The notes: generated by a model from the letters alone, not told the origin. A stretch of DNA of 64,000 nucleotides from Diphasiastrum complanatum (GCA_029204225.1 CM055106.1:20190234-20254233), one strand, 5' to 3'; positions 48,013 through 60,924 are shown, numbered from the stretch's first letter. Numbers and translations are program-made.

Positions 48013-48868
48013 CTATTGTGATTCATAACTGACGTGACGGGCAGGTAGGATCTTAGTTGGTTGCTTTGGACAGTCTTTGAAACTGTGTTTTCGGATACAG
48101 TCGGGACACTCAGCATGGTACTGGTTCTTAACTGGACAATCAACCATGAAGTGGCCGATTTCACCATAGATGAAACATCTGGTGTGCAGTGGCCCTTGTA
48201 TAACGACGTAGGCATCTTGTATGGCTAGTGGTTCTGGACTTGCTGGTGGATATTCATGATAAGGTAAGGCATTTCTAGATTGTGATGGGTGTTCTTCATA
48301 TTGTTGAACTGTATGTGCTTGAATAGGTCGATATGAAGGACAAGCATCAATAAGATGCGTAGCCCGGTAGTGTGGGCACCATATTGTTTTTCGTCTATAA
48401 GGTACCTGTGCAGGGTTTGACTGACCAGTCATACTACTTTGGATAGACTTCAGGGCAGTTTGAAACTCATTGGTGAGTTTCTCCATTTGAAGTTGGTGTT
48501 GCTTATTAAGCAACTCCAGCTGTGATTTCCAAAGCTGATCTCGGGTGTCCTCGATCGGCTTCGATTCATGGACAAGAGCACGTGATGCTCTTCTTTCCCT
48601 AGATTCGTCAACATCCGATCCTTCGTCTTCTTCCTTGATGGCATTAGACATAGCTAGTTTGAGGCTTGTATATTCGTCATTGGATTTAAGCTCACGTCTA
48701 ATCCATCTTGGAAGGCCGACTAAGAACCAGATGATGAGCATCTATTCGGAGGGTTGTTCTTGTACTTGACTTGTGAGGCGTTTAAATGCTCGATATAGTC
48801 TCGTACACGTTCATCCTTTGCCATCTTGATGTTACTCAATTTGACAAAAGGACTCTCGATCAAGCGAC
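48013..48868 (-). pseudogene. Three-knuckle gypsy-type Gag, copy Y
   Basis: N-terminally deleted Gag. It starts mid-capsid (LIESPFVKLSNIKMAKDERV), with a one-base deletion near 48780 and a stop near 48742, then a clean 242-codon frame (48741-48013). The first two zinc knuckles each lack one Cys (CPHYRATHLIDAC and CFIYGEIGHFMVDC); the third, CPDCIRKHSFKDC, is intact. Frame openness after 48741 exceeds that of copy X, so this copy shows what the stops in X replaced. Confidence 0.82.
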
Positions 48869-49130
48869 GTCGAGATTTCAGCGAGCGCTTCGGTCGAGAT
48901 TTCAGCGGACACTTCGGTCGAGATTCCAGAAAAACACTTCGGTTGAGATTTAAAATGGGCCTTCGGTTGAGAGTTTATTGAGGTCTCCGGTTGAGATTTT
49001 ATTGAGGTCTTCGATTGAGAGTGAGGTGAGGCCTTCGGTTGAGATGTAAGCTGGGCCTCCGGTTGAGATGTAACACAGGCCTCCGGTTGAGAGTGAGGTG
49101 AGGCCTTCGGTTGAGATGTAGCACAGTAGT
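48869..49130 (-). repeat. 24 bp minisatellite, copy Y
   Basis: About 11 units of core (C/T)TTCGGTTGAGAT, period near 24 bp. On the minus strand it encodes SQPEAxxx/SQPKAxxx octapeptides in one frame and ISTEGxxx in another, the same design as 42008-42345 but with different unit order. Confidence 0.88.
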
Positions 49131-50158
49131 GAACACACAATCATAGAGTTAGGATACTACTGTCCAAGAACGGCCCTATAATGATGCTATTCAAGAACGT
49201 GGCAGAATGTAAGTGTCAGACTACAGATGATGGCAAATCCAAATATGGATGATGTTGTTTATGGAGCAAATCATGGAAGAATGTTGGAATAGGGATGGAG
49301 TAGAGATGTGCATGTGTTCAAGTGGCAACTGGTGCCAAATGTTTATTGTTTCTTCTGTCACTGGTTTTGCTTGTTTGCTTCTTGTTACAGCTTATGCTAC
49401 CTCCATTCTGGTTGTTAGCTGGACATGTTCTTGATCATTTCTATTTGGTTCAATGCCAAGATCAGGCAGCAGATTCTTGGGGTTGTAGTATGGTTCAACC
49501 TGTCACGGATACTCAGATTTCGAACACTCTTGAATTCTTCAAATCACTTGCAATCATTCTACCATTGAAACGTGGTTGGGCATTACTATGGCACTTTAAA
49601 ACATAATGCTAGAACGGATCATTGAAAAAATGGAAACTAAACTACTTTCAAGATAAAAAAAACTAGCCTAGCATGCCACATTCATAAAAAAAACAAAAAA
49701 TTAATTCCTACAAGCATTCAAGAATCAAGAAGCTCCATCTTCTTGGTTCTTGAATTTTCCAAGAAACTCAAGAAACCAAAGCATAAATGAATTTGCAAGA
49801 TCTATACCACATTATTGGCTACAAATTTCTTGGATGCCTGCAACCTACATTAATCCACAAGAAAACATGAAATCTAATCCACAACTAGGAAAGCAAGAAA
49901 ACTAATCCACTCTAAATCCACAACCACACACAATATGAATGGAAGGGCATGATCATGGGGGCATCACTCAAGAAAACCGTCATGATCAAGGAGCTTAGAA
50001 AATCTGCCCAAAAAAAGTGGCTAATTTTTTTAAACTGTAACATATGATATATTGAAGAAGAAAAAAAAAATTAAGTTTAAACCTTGAAAGTAGGAAAAAA
50101 AAGGGAAAGGCAGAGAGGATTGACATTAAGGAGGCGTGGGGGAGGCTACGCCTCCATG
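49131..50158. other. Leader and flank, no gene
   Basis: 49600-49990 is the copy Y leader/terminal repeat homology. The rest shows nothing recognisable. Confidence 0.5.
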
Positions 50159-50556
50159 GGAAAGAGAGTCGCGCCCCCTTCGGGGCACTGGCCCTGTTCA
50201 AAGCACGATGTCCTCATTCGGCCACCACCCCTCCCCCCAGTTCCAATGCCAGCCTGGGGGCGCGCTGGCGCATGGCCACCAACAAGCCCCCTCCCATCCA
50301 CAGCGGCTCCACGGAACGTATGAGTCAGCAGACGCACTGATGCTATTTAGTGTATGGCTGATTGATCAAAGGCAGCACCCCCCGGGACCCACGTGCTGGC
50401 TCCCTCTTTAGCCACTGTGGATGGGAGGGGGCGCGTTGCCGCCCATCCGCCAGCGTGTCCTAGGTTGACATCGGATTTGGGTGGGGAGGTGGTGGCCCAA
50501 TGAGGGAGTTGCATCCCGAACAGGGCTAGTGCCTCGAAGGGGGCGCGGCTCCCTTT
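50159..50556. repeat. GC-rich long inverted repeat (hairpin)
   Basis: The left arm (50159-50308) and right arm (50410-50556) are imperfect reverse complements over about 150 bp. Shared words include CGCGCCCCCTTCG, AGCCCTGTTC/GGCCCTGTTC, GGCCACCACC, and CCCCCTCCCATCCACAG. The spacer is about 101 bp. The arms are much richer in GC than the surrounding DNA. A transcript would fold into a long hairpin. It could be a foldback element or an inverted duplication; no protein is encoded. Confidence 0.85.
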
Positions 50557-50593
50557 CTCTCTCTCTTTCAAAAAATTCAAAATGTATGTGTGT

Positions 50594-50699
<106 letters not shown>

Positions 50700-50894
50700 A
50701 CTATAACTTAATCATAAGTTTTTTTCTTTGGTAATCTAGATATTATTGATTGTAAAAAAATTTGCACCAACCCCCCTCATTAATTTTGATTTTTTTCAAG
50801 AATTCTCTCACTCTCCTTAATATATCTTTTTTTCACATCAAATGGTTTAAATTTTTCTAATTCTTATAGTGCCCTTTTCAAACTTAAATTTTCT

Positions 50895-52011
50895 CTAGAG
50901 TTTTGAATTGTGAACTTGAGGAGGAAGTGTACATGGAGCACCCCGAGAGCTACATTTCACCTACAAAGCCAAATCATGTGTGTCTTCTACAAAGAGCTTA
51001 CGGCCTTAAGCAAGCACCAAGGAGTTGGTATGCTAAGCTTAAAACTTTTTTACTCTCTCAAGGCTTTGTTATGGGTGAGTATGATCATTCACTTTATTAT
51101 AGGTTTGCTGGAAATGATGTTACCATCTTGCTAATCTATGTGGATGATATTATCTTGAGTGGTGGAGGCAACCAAGATGTGGAGGACACCAAGAATGCAC
51201 TCAAGAGTGAGTTTGAAGTGCATGATCTTGGTCATTTGCATTACATTTTAGTAATAGAAGTGATTAGATGTTCTATATCTATTTTCATTTGTCAAGAGAA
51301 ATATGTTAATTCTATTCTAGAAAGATTTCATATGGTAAATGCAAAGTCTTGTGACACACCTATGGAGTGAAATGTAAAGCTAACTATAAGAGGTAATGAA
51401 AGATCCTTCAAGGACATTACTCTCTATAGAAAGCTAGTTGGTTCACTCATCTATCTAATTATCACAAGACCAGATCTAAGCTATTGTATTGATATATTGA
51501 GCCAATTTATGCAGGATCCTAGTGAAGAGCATTAGAAGCTAGGGAAACAAGGTTTGAGGTACATCATTGGAACTCGAGATTTTGGCATATTGTATGAGGT
51601 ATCATCACCTAACTTGTTTGGATATTCAGATTTGGACTTTGCTGGAGATAAAATGGATAGGAAATCCATAAGTTCTCATTGTATTTTCATAGGTGACGGA
51701 GCTATATCATGGATGTCAAAAAAACAAGCCACCTGGACTTTTCAGAGAGCCCAATCATCTTTTGTGACAACCTATCAGCCCAAAAGTTGGCAACCAATCC
51801 TATCTTTCATGCTAGGAGCAAGCATATTGAGGTAGAATATCACTTTGTGAGGGAGCAAGTCAGGCAAAGGAAGTGGAGCTTCAACATGCATCCTCAAGAG
51901 AATGTGTAGCTGATATCTTCACCAAAGCATTGGAAAAGGACTTGTTTAGGAAGCATAGGATTTCACTTGGAGTGTTCTCAAAGTCTATGCTAAAACTAGT
52001 TGAAGAGGGAG
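50895..52011 (+). pseudogene. Copia RT-RNase H fragment
   Basis: Begins in mid-RT (NCELEEEVYMEHPESY) and keeps AYGLKQAPRSWYAKL, the catalytic IYVDDIILSG and HDLGHLHY, with a stop at 51368. It then reads LYRKLVGSLIYLIITRPDLS, a stop, and RNase H (YSDLDFAGDKMDRKSIS, ISWMSKKQAT). A deletion and frameshift near 51740 remove the EAEY region. The next frame carries FCDNLSAQKLA, HARSKHIEVEYHFVREQV, a stop, and a decayed tail. Gag, protease and integrase are absent. Same family as 24555-25159. Confidence 0.92.
52002..52011 (+). promoter_or_regulatory. Polypurine tract
   Basis: GAAGAGGGAG directly before the LTR start TGTGAGAAATTTC at 52012. Confidence 0.8.
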
Positions 52012-52210
52012 TGTGAGAAATTTCAACTAGTTTTGTTGTTTTGGTCATATTTTTATTTTTGGCAATTGAGGCCAATTTTCATATTAGACTTAGAGTTTGA
52101 CTTTTCAAAGTTATATTAGTCTAAAAGTATTTGAATAGACACTTTTTGAAAGTGTGGGAAAGTGAGACATTGAATATAGTCATAAAAATAGTAGGGTTTC
52201 ACAAGCTAGT
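52012..52210 (+). repeat. Copia 3' LTR, truncated or unbounded
   Basis: Starts TGTGAGAAATTTCAACTAG. Homologous in inverted orientation to 31570-31797. Similarity fades near 52200. Confidence 0.7.
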
Positions 52211-52384
52211 TTGAGCCAAGATCAAGGATCCGACGTATAGGGACAAGAAAATCAGGACCAAGGCCTAGACACAAGCCAAGGTGTAGGACAGAGTCCCAGC
52301 AGAGCAGAGGAGGAACAACAAGCCTCAATCTCCCAGGGCTCTCGATCCATATCTGTCAGGCACGCATTTTGATGACTGAAAACT

Positions 52385-53085
52385 GTGGAGAAAGAAATTA
52401 ACGAGTTCTTAGTCCAATTCCCACATGAATCCTCATGCAACGGCTGGCAGCTATCATTTTTTGCCAAAGATATCAAAGGTGATGAGATCATATGCCTTCT
52501 AGCACTGGGTCCGCAACTTGAATGGCAACAACGTGCTTTCAAAAAAGATCCGTGGACCATCAGAGCTTACGTAACCAGTCCGAGACAGCTGCGGGTTTAT
52601 CCACATTTCGTCCCAATTCCACGACAATACAAATGGGCCGAATGTAGAACCCCTTTGAACCAGATCACCATCAACACTTTCATTGGCCAAAGAACTACTC
52701 AGAGCATGGGTGGGGAACAAACGTAGATGCCAAAAGGGCTCTACTCCAATTTTCTAAATGCTATATGAAGTGCCTCGATCCAACAGTCCACGCAGCAGCA
52801 GAATTTGCCCGGATTTAAAAAAATTTGTTGGGCGTCTCCACCAAATGAGACAACTTTTTGTCCCCTCTCTTTTTTTATCCCAACACGGCCCTGGCACCAA
52901 TGAAAATGGAAGACCAACTTCCAGTGGCCCGAGTGTATTATAGAGCGGCAATGTTAGGCCATCCGACAAATTTCAGACCTGGATCATCCAATTTTGGCTC
53001 ACAGGTATCCATAAGGTCTTTCTTCCACCAAAAGATGAGCATAGCTTGGCGTACATGGATGACATCACTGGCTATCTAATATAGT
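52385..53085 (+). pseudogene. Unrecognised coding-like segment next to a gypsy LTR
   Basis: An open frame of 113 codons to 52726 (WQLSFFAKDIKGDEIICLL, VYPHFVPIPRQYKWAE), then two overlapping frames (52758-52943, 52858-53079) that together look like one frameshifted protein (ICPDLKKFVGRLHQMRQ, then VYYRAAMLGHPTNFRP). Composition is protein-like, but no motif is known to me. It ends about 75 bp before the LTR at 53160, so it may be an accessory frame of that gypsy element. Confidence 0.4.
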
Positions 53086-53159
53086 GCCCACCGTGAAATA
53101 TGAGGCCCATACTAAGCACCATAGTGCCTAGGGACCGAACTACTTCAGGTCGGAGACCC

Positions 53160-53690
53160 TGTTGTGGGAATTTCTTGTACATAAATAAAAATAGCCGGAA
53201 GTAGAACATAACTTGCGATGGTCATGGCATCCTGCGTGTGTAAACCCATAGCCCAATGAGCACTTGTAAAATACTGTATTTTAAACGGCCATGTAATTAG
53301 AATAATGTTAAAAGGGCCCAAAGTTTAAGTTAACTAAGCTTTGTTAAGTAGTCAAAGTCAAAATGGTCGTAGGTGGGGTGTGCTTCTTTGTGCACCATAT
53401 ATTAGAATATATTTCTTTTGAAGGGTTAGGATTTCAATCCTACCTTCTTGAAGTAGCCAATAGAAACCAAGGGGCAGGGCCTCTCCAAAGATAAAAAGAC
53501 ACCTCTTGTGACTCATTTCACATGCTTATAGAGAGGAGGAGACTCTACCATTTTGAGTGCTCAAAGCATCCTCATGTGCTAATGTTTTCATGTTATTGCT
53601 CTTTGTTTATGTTATCTAATTATTTCCCATTTTTGCATTGTTCTTGGTTTATGTTTTCAATGCCTTTTCCAATAGAGCACATGGGCTAAC
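53160..53690 (+). repeat. Gypsy LTR, partial second copy
   Basis: Starts TGTTGTGGGAATTTC and matches the first ~550 bp of 46008-46760 (lacking a ~20 bp piece near 46120). It breaks off before the primer-site end, at the junction with the 53729 repeat. Confidence 0.82.
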
Positions 53691-53728
53691 CTCCCTCATT
53701 TATCTTCTCTCCCTCTTTGTAAAAACCA

Positions 53729-53902
53729 CTAGGGATAACCCCTAAGATGAGAATAGGAATAACACAACAAGAGAGACTACGGAGCAAAACCACCCAACCA
53801 AATCTAGATCGCTCTTGGAGTTTCCTCCTGGATCTAGCCCCAAAGCCATGCCATGTGATAGCAAGAGGAGAAGAGCTCAACTAGTAACCTAGACCAAGGT
53901 TG
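53729..53902. repeat. Dispersed repeat, copy 2
   Basis: Partner of 29380-29541. Confidence 0.85.
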
Positions 53903-54180
53903 CATCCTTTTTTACTACACTAGGTATCACATCGTTAAAGTTGCCTGAACCTAATGGAAAATCCATAAAATTTGGATCCGGGTACTCTTTTAAGATATTC
54001 AATACACTTGTTTTTTTTATCGAAAATAGAGCTTAGTTTGCCCAATTCTAACGATCAAAATCATTGAGGACAAGCGTATTGGTGCTCCTCTGAATAAAAA
54101 AGGAAGAACCATAACCACCATTTAACTCAATTTACTGGGAGTATCGATACTCCAAAGTTAAGTGGTTCAATAGCATAGTA

Positions 54181-54470
54181 TCACATAATCAAATTAATGG
54201 AGTGAATGCTTCCATCAAAGGTAGGACTACCGTATTCAGACAGTCGTTGGTTGTAACAAAAAGGTTTTCGTTGAGTAGTGACTTTCCACCATTCATTGAT
54301 ATGGTTTGTAGATAAGTGCTCCAGAGCCAGTGCACAATCCATCATATCGTGTAACTCCATAAAACTAGTGGCATAAATGGATTTGGAAAGAGTTGGTTGA
54401 AGCACATTTCTGATAGGCGTTTGAAGAGAATTTAAATAGTAGTCCAAACATTTTATGTACTCAAAGCTTG
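54181..54470 (-). pseudogene. Probable retrotransposon Gag fragment
   Basis: A minus-strand frame, DYYLNSLQTPIRNVLQPTL then FMELHDMMDCALALEHLS, with the composition and layout of a gypsy Gag capsid C-terminal segment. No zinc knuckle; flanks are stops. Family assignment is tentative. Confidence 0.4.
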
Positions 54471-54479
54471 CTCTAAAAA

Positions 54480-54790
54480 TCCGAGATTTTTTCGAGTCAT
54501 TGAAATTTTTTTCGATCTTTTAGAATTTTCAAGTCATTGAAATTTTTTTCGATACTTTGTAATTTTTTGAGTTTTTGTAAAAAAAATTGATACTTTTCAA
54601 TTTTTCAAATCTTTGTAAAAAAAAATTCGATACTTTCAATTTTTCGAGTCTTTGTATAAATTTTCGATACTTTTCACTTTTTTGAGTCTTCGTAAAAAAT
54701 TCAATACTTAAAAAAATTTTGAGTCCTTCTAAAATTATTTGATCCCTTTTAATTTTTTCGAGGAGTTTTCATTTTTTCGCGCCATTGTCA
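54480..54790. repeat. T-rich degenerate tandem repeat
   Basis: Repeated phrase TTTTTCGAGTCTTTGTAAAA / TCGATACTTTTCAATTTTT with a period of about 50-60 bp. Related words recur at 55395-55610. Confidence 0.75.
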
Positions 54791-54861
54791 TTTTTTGACC
54801 CAGAATTCCATCCGCCAGTTTCCGTGATAACTTGCATCCGATGCCTGTCCTAAATTTTTCC

Positions 54862-54869
54862 TATAAATA
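54862..54869 (+). promoter_or_regulatory. TATA box (TATAAATA)
   Basis: A canonical plant TATA box between the T-rich repeat and a pyrimidine-rich leader; a plausible promoter of an LTR or of the unknown reading frame downstream. Confidence 0.5.
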
Positions 54870-55019
54870 CGTCGATCGTCCCTTCCTTTCTTACTTCATA
54901 ATTTTCGAGAGAGTTCATATTTGACAAATCTCTAGCGTCTTTTCATGATTGTTGTCCCGCTTCAGCCACCTTCAACTGCAAACTGACCGCTATCGTTCTG
55001 TTTTTTTTCTCTCCGTTGC

Positions 55020-55400
55020 TTCTCTACACGCATGCATCCAACACAACTATTCTTTGCATCCACCATCATCTAATTCAGTTGCAGCCGCCAAGAGATTCCA
55101 CAACATCTGTATCTATCAGTTGCAGTTGCCATCTACATCAGCCATTTTGAAACCTATCTACATCTGCCAATTCTCACAAGTACCCTCTGTTTGTATCAGC
55201 CAATTGCAGCCACCAAGTGCATCTGCCATTTTTCCATCCCAAGTGCATCCGCCATCCTGTATTCCTATGCATCCAACTGCCCTCTGCAAACAATTTCATC
55301 GGCCAAGTGCATCCACCAAGTCCTAATTGACTGCATCCGACACCCCTCCTTTTCTCTTTTTTCATTGCATCCGCCACCCTCTATCCGCCTAACTACATTT
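55020..55400 (+). repeat. GCATCC(A/G)CCA-rich leader
   Basis: The words GCATCCGCCA, GCATCCACCA, GCAGCCACCAAG and CATCTGCCA recur about a dozen times without a fixed period. The open frames across it are low-complexity. Confidence 0.6.
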
Positions 55401-55610
55401 TTGACCCATCGATTTTTTGGGTTTGCTTATTTTTTCGAGTCTGCTTGTTTTTTGAGTTTGTTTATTTTTTGAGTCTGAACACTTTTTCGATACCTTGCAT
55501 TTTTTTTTAGTTTTGCTCCTTTTTTTATACACTTCATTTTTCGAGTCTCATCATTTTTTCAAAACCTCTGATTTTTTTCGATACATTTGGATTCGACAAT
55601 ACTATAGAGA
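55395..55610. repeat. T-rich degenerate tandem repeat, second block
   Basis: TTTTTCGAGTCTG and TTTTTTGAGTTTG words like those of 54480-54790. The two blocks bracket the TATA box and leader. Confidence 0.65.
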
Positions 55611-55789
55611 TTTCAAAAAAAAAATAGAAAAAATAGTCGAATCAGATTCGAATCATAGTGCAGAGATATCAGAGATGTCTCTGACATTGAAATTAATTCC
55701 ATGTAAAGATAGTGTCATGCTTTAGTGGTACACACAAGCAGAGTTGCTCTTCCAGTTGCTTTAGTTCAAAATTCCTAAGTGGAAGGGAC

Positions 55790-57900
55790 ATCAGAGTCTC
55801 TACTTGATGTACCAAACTTATAAAAGCTTTGCAGACACAAACAATTGATATTCCCAATCTTCAGCTCTATTTCTACTTGGCTGTTAGCAGTCTTACAGCC
55901 TTTGGCTTCCCAAGTGGCCATAAAGAGAAACCGGTGAAGCTGACCAACATGATGCAGCAATCCTATGCCAAGTTCCTTGACACCTCAATCAATAAGTGAA
56001 AGAAGAACAAGAATGGCATCCTACTCGAAGCCATCAAATGCAAGAAACTCGGAGCTGTCTGTGCCTACCTCACCAGGTATACATATACACGCAAGGCACA
56101 TCTGTTGCGGATTCCCCTCCAGATTTTTGCCATGCTCGGTGAATCCTATGAAGCCTGCCACGACATGTATAATTGGGCAAGATTCATCTCCAAACAGTTG
56201 ATCAATGCTTTACAAAAGAGAGCCCCAGTTACCTCATTGGGCTACATCTTTTTTGATCTCAATCCTCGATTGACTTGAAGCTTGATTTGCTTCCAAGAGA
56301 TGCTGCTGCTAGCCGAGGCTATACACCATCCACAGCTTCAACTACATCTTCCCAACAAGCTGCTGCAACTCATGAATGTCGCATAAAGAAGAGACACGAC
56401 CGGCCATCACCACCAGCTTCTCAACTTGTTGATACTATGCCACCACCGAAGAAGCAGAGGATGAAAATGACCACCAACAAACCGGCTCTTGAATTTGAGA
56501 TGGTGTCCAATAATCCACCGCCATCTAAGACCAAGCACCTGACTCCAAGGCAACAAAAGAAGAAGATGACTGGGTACGAACATGTTCCATCCAGCAATGA
56601 AGACAGTGAAGATGAAAAGGAAGGCATCCTTCAGACAAGACACACCAGACGATGAAGAGACTCACTTGTTGTCTCCTCACCATAGCTCCAGATCATGGAC
56701 ACCCAGCAGCCACCAGTGCAATCACCTGCTCGATGTTCTAGATCTCAGTCCCCATCAGGACCACCTCACATTCTTATATCACCCCCTTGTGTCCAGCCGA
56801 CTATAGATTCTGTGGTGGCCATCCACCCACATGCAACAGTTTCAAGGGAGGGAGAAAGGGATTTGCCTGCGACTACACGAGAAGAAGACACAATTGCAGC
56901 TGATCCCACTCACGAAGACACAACAGAAGAGACAAGAGAAGTTGAACCTGATCAAGAAACAAGGGTGGGTAGAAGATCAAGATCAAGCAGCTCAAGTAAT
57001 AGTGGAAGTCCAGGAAAGCCCAAAGGCCGAAGAGAAAGTTGAAGATCCCTCTGCTCTAAAGCAAGACGACTTCATCGATGTAGATGCTCTTGAATACTTC
57101 AATGAAGATGATCTTGTAGAAGAGGAAATGGAGACAGTTTCAGAGGCAGTTGCACCAGTCACATCACTAACTTCCACTACTACCACCATTGTTGATACCA
57201 CACTCGTCACCATCTCTCTTAACTCCGTTGCTACCATTTCTACCACCTCCATTAATATTGTTGTAAATACAACTAATTGTTCCATTAACGACTCGTTCTA
57301 TAGTTTTTTTAGTTTTCTTTTCCTACTTATCGTCGTTTTCCTACTGAGATCCCCATCCTTCCAGCCTATGATAGCTTGCCTGAGAAAGCCAAGGAGTCCT
57401 TGAAGAGGCATGTTGAGACTCATACCACCTTCATTGGATGGTAGACCAACTAGCACAACAGACAAATGAGCTCAAAACGACAAAGCAGGACCTGTAGTTA
57501 AGAGACGTAGAGTTGCTAACAGTTATGAAAAACTTGCAGAGTGAAAGGGCCAGGAGATCGGAAGAGCAGAACCAGTTTCAAATCAGCTCCAGTCTCTCCA
57601 AGAGGTGCAAGACCAATTCAAATGCCGGTTAGATCTCCTGACTCAGGAAAATAAGAGACTAATTGACGTGATGACAATAGTCAAGCAACCAACCAGGCCA
57701 GAAGATATCAAAGTACCAGTTCCATTTTCAGGAGCGGCAATAAAAATGGAGAAGTATATCTCCTTAATCTAGAGACACAAAGCCCTAAAGAGGAGCCATC
57801 AAATTTCAGAAGATGAAAACAACAAGAAGTTGTCAGCACTCAGAGAAAGCATTGACAAGATCCAAGAGAAACTCCTCCAGTCTAAACAGTAGATGGACCT
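55790..57900 (+). pseudogene. Decayed unrecognised protein: charged linker and coiled coil
   Basis: Successive plus-strand frames appear to be one broken protein. N-terminal part (about 55840-56270): IPNLQLYFYLAVSSLTAFGF, YTRKAHLLRIPLQIFAMLGE and ARFISKQLINALQKR, with one stop; it looks globular. Middle (56275-57042): Ser/Pro/Lys-rich linkers (PPPKKQRMKMTT, EDSEDEKEG) ending in an RSRSSSSSNSGSPGK stretch. C-terminal (57370-57900): heptad-like QLAQQTNELKTTKQDL, QENKRLIDVM and LSALRESIDKIQEKLLQSK with stops and shifts. I know no matching family. Position after an LTR-like leader suggests an element-encoded Gag-like or accessory protein. Confidence 0.45.
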
Positions 57901-59190
<1,290 letters not shown>

Positions 59191-59194
59191 AATG

Positions 59195-59420
59195 TAGAAT
59201 TATCGATAGGATGAATAAGATCCTTGCACTCAAAAAGAGATATGGATACTTATATAAACTGATTCATTGTTATTCTGGTATAAGTCAATCCTTAAATACT
59301 TCTGTTCTTGTAAATAAAAAATTACTTTGGCACTATAGTCTTGGTCACTTGAATCATGTATATGTCTTGAACATGTTTATGTTGGATTATTCTACTATCA
59401 AGAGTGATTCATCTGAACAA
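59195..59420 (+). pseudogene. Copia GAG_pre-integrase fragment
   Basis: Reads KILALKKRYGYLYKL, then LLWHYSLGHLNHVYVLNM, the His-rich start of the copia integrase region. The frame remains open to 59555 but loses similarity (the zinc-binding Cys pair is absent). Confidence 0.7.
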
Positions 59421-60126
59421 TCGATCTCTAATCTAGATCCATTCATTATCCAGTTCAATAGTTTTATTCATGTTTCTACACAGTTTGCAGAAATACTCGG
59501 GAATCACTCAATAGGTGGCTCTGACATATCGGACAACCTTCGACATATCAGATGACTCTGACAAAAGTCGAAGGAATAGAACATGTCAAAGGATGACATT
59601 TATTGTTTTGTCTGATATGAAGCTAAAGACTTTTCCTAACTGCTTTGCAAATAAATTGTTGGTAATACAAGATAGCCAAGCTAGATTTTGCTAATTTTTG
59701 ACACTACTCCTCCTTCAAGGATAATTCACGTTATCTCAAGAGAAGCTTACAAATTGCCTCACAACATGTAAAAACATGATTTTCCACATTATGAATCTCA
59801 TGCTTGCTCTTACAAGATCCAAGAGAAAACAATTGATGAGACAACCAATTTCTTTATAAATGTTTTGAAAACATATCTAAGTCATTAAAGACAAGAAATA
59901 TGTCCCTACAATAGGCATCATACAAAACTAGTATTGCCTTAGTGAAACTTTGAGATGTAGAAATCTCAATAAAGCAAGATGGTACATCAAATAATGGAAG
60001 AGAAGCATAAGTGAGAATGTTGGAGTAGATACCACCTGAAAATTGCCCCTCTTTGCCATGTATTGTGAGCCACAAAGACTTGACCTTGCCTCTTGAAAAT
60101 CCTCTTGGAACCATGTGTTGAGAAGC
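59421..60126. other. No clear gene
   Basis: A minus-strand open frame at 60144-59854 (96 codons) has no recognised family; part of it shares the GAACCATGTGTTGAGAAGC phrase with the tandem repeat at 60349-60590. Confidence 0.45.
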
Positions 60127-60348
60127 TGTAGGCTGATATTCCAAAGAATATTCTAGCCATCATGCGGAACATCTTTAAAAATACAAGCAGGATAGAATTT
60201 AAATGCAGAACTGAATAACTTAAGCCATTACAGATAAAGTAAAAGCCTAAACTTGATGGGCAAGTTCTGCGTTTAGATTCTATCCTACTTTTATTTTTAA
60301 AGATGTTCCGCAGGATGGCTAGAATATTCCTTGGAATATCAGCCTATA
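60127..60348. repeat. Inverted repeat hairpin, ~86 bp arms
   Basis: Arms 60127-60212 and 60263-60348 are reverse complements with a few mismatches (AATATTCTAGCCATC, GCGGAACATCTTTAAAAATA, GATAGAATTTAAA against GATTCTATCCTA), around a 50 bp spacer. Confidence 0.88.
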
Positions 60349-60590
60349 GAAGCCTCCTCCTCAAGGCTTGGCAAATCTCCATCATACACTCGGATTTTTC
60401 GTAGATTTGAGAATCCTACCATCATCCTCGTGATTGAGATTAGATCCTCCTCACTCCTTGGAGCCATGTGTTGAGAAGCCTCCTCCTCAAGCCTTGGCAA
60501 ATATCCATCATACACTAGGATGAGATTTGAGAACCCTACCATCATCCTCTTGATTGAGATTAGATCCTCCTTTCTTCTTACATGCAAAGG
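60349..60590 (-). repeat. 126 bp tandem duplication
   Basis: GAAGCCTCCTCCTCAAG recurs at 60349 and 60475; both units share CCATCATACACT, TTTGAGAAYCCTACCATCAT and TGATTGAGATTAGATCCTCC. Minus-strand peptides PSLEEEASQHMAPRS and PSLEEEASIG reflect it. Confidence 0.88.
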
Positions 60591-60924
60591 AATATTGGCA
60601 AAGCATATGGATCTAAACATCCCCAAAGTATCAACTATTGCAATCTTCATATCAAGCACCTTTGATAAGAGATACCTCAGGTTTGAAGTCTTCAAATAAG
60701 AATCCCATGAAATGGCACAATCTTTGCTTCTATATTATGAAATGAGATCATCCAAATGAACAAGATAAGAGAAATGAGAAGTAGACCTCCTTGGCAACAA
60801 CTCTCCATGTACTTTTTTCAAAGCAATATCTTCATGAGTCTTGCCATCTTGGAACATAGGTGGGGGTATTCTCCTCTTGACATGATCCAAGATCCTCTTG
60901 GCCACACTTCCACAAGGATTAGCA

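Larger units (their letters stand above)
47265..49995 (-). mobile_element. Gag-only element, truncated copy Y
   Basis: Second copy of the 36989-43731 element: post-Gag region, Gag, minisatellite and the leader with about 80 bp of the 5' terminal repeat (49912-49990). Relative to copy X, a deletion joins Gag (48868) directly to the minisatellite, removing the Gag N-terminus and the G/T-rich leader. No 3' terminal repeat is seen. Confidence 0.7.
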
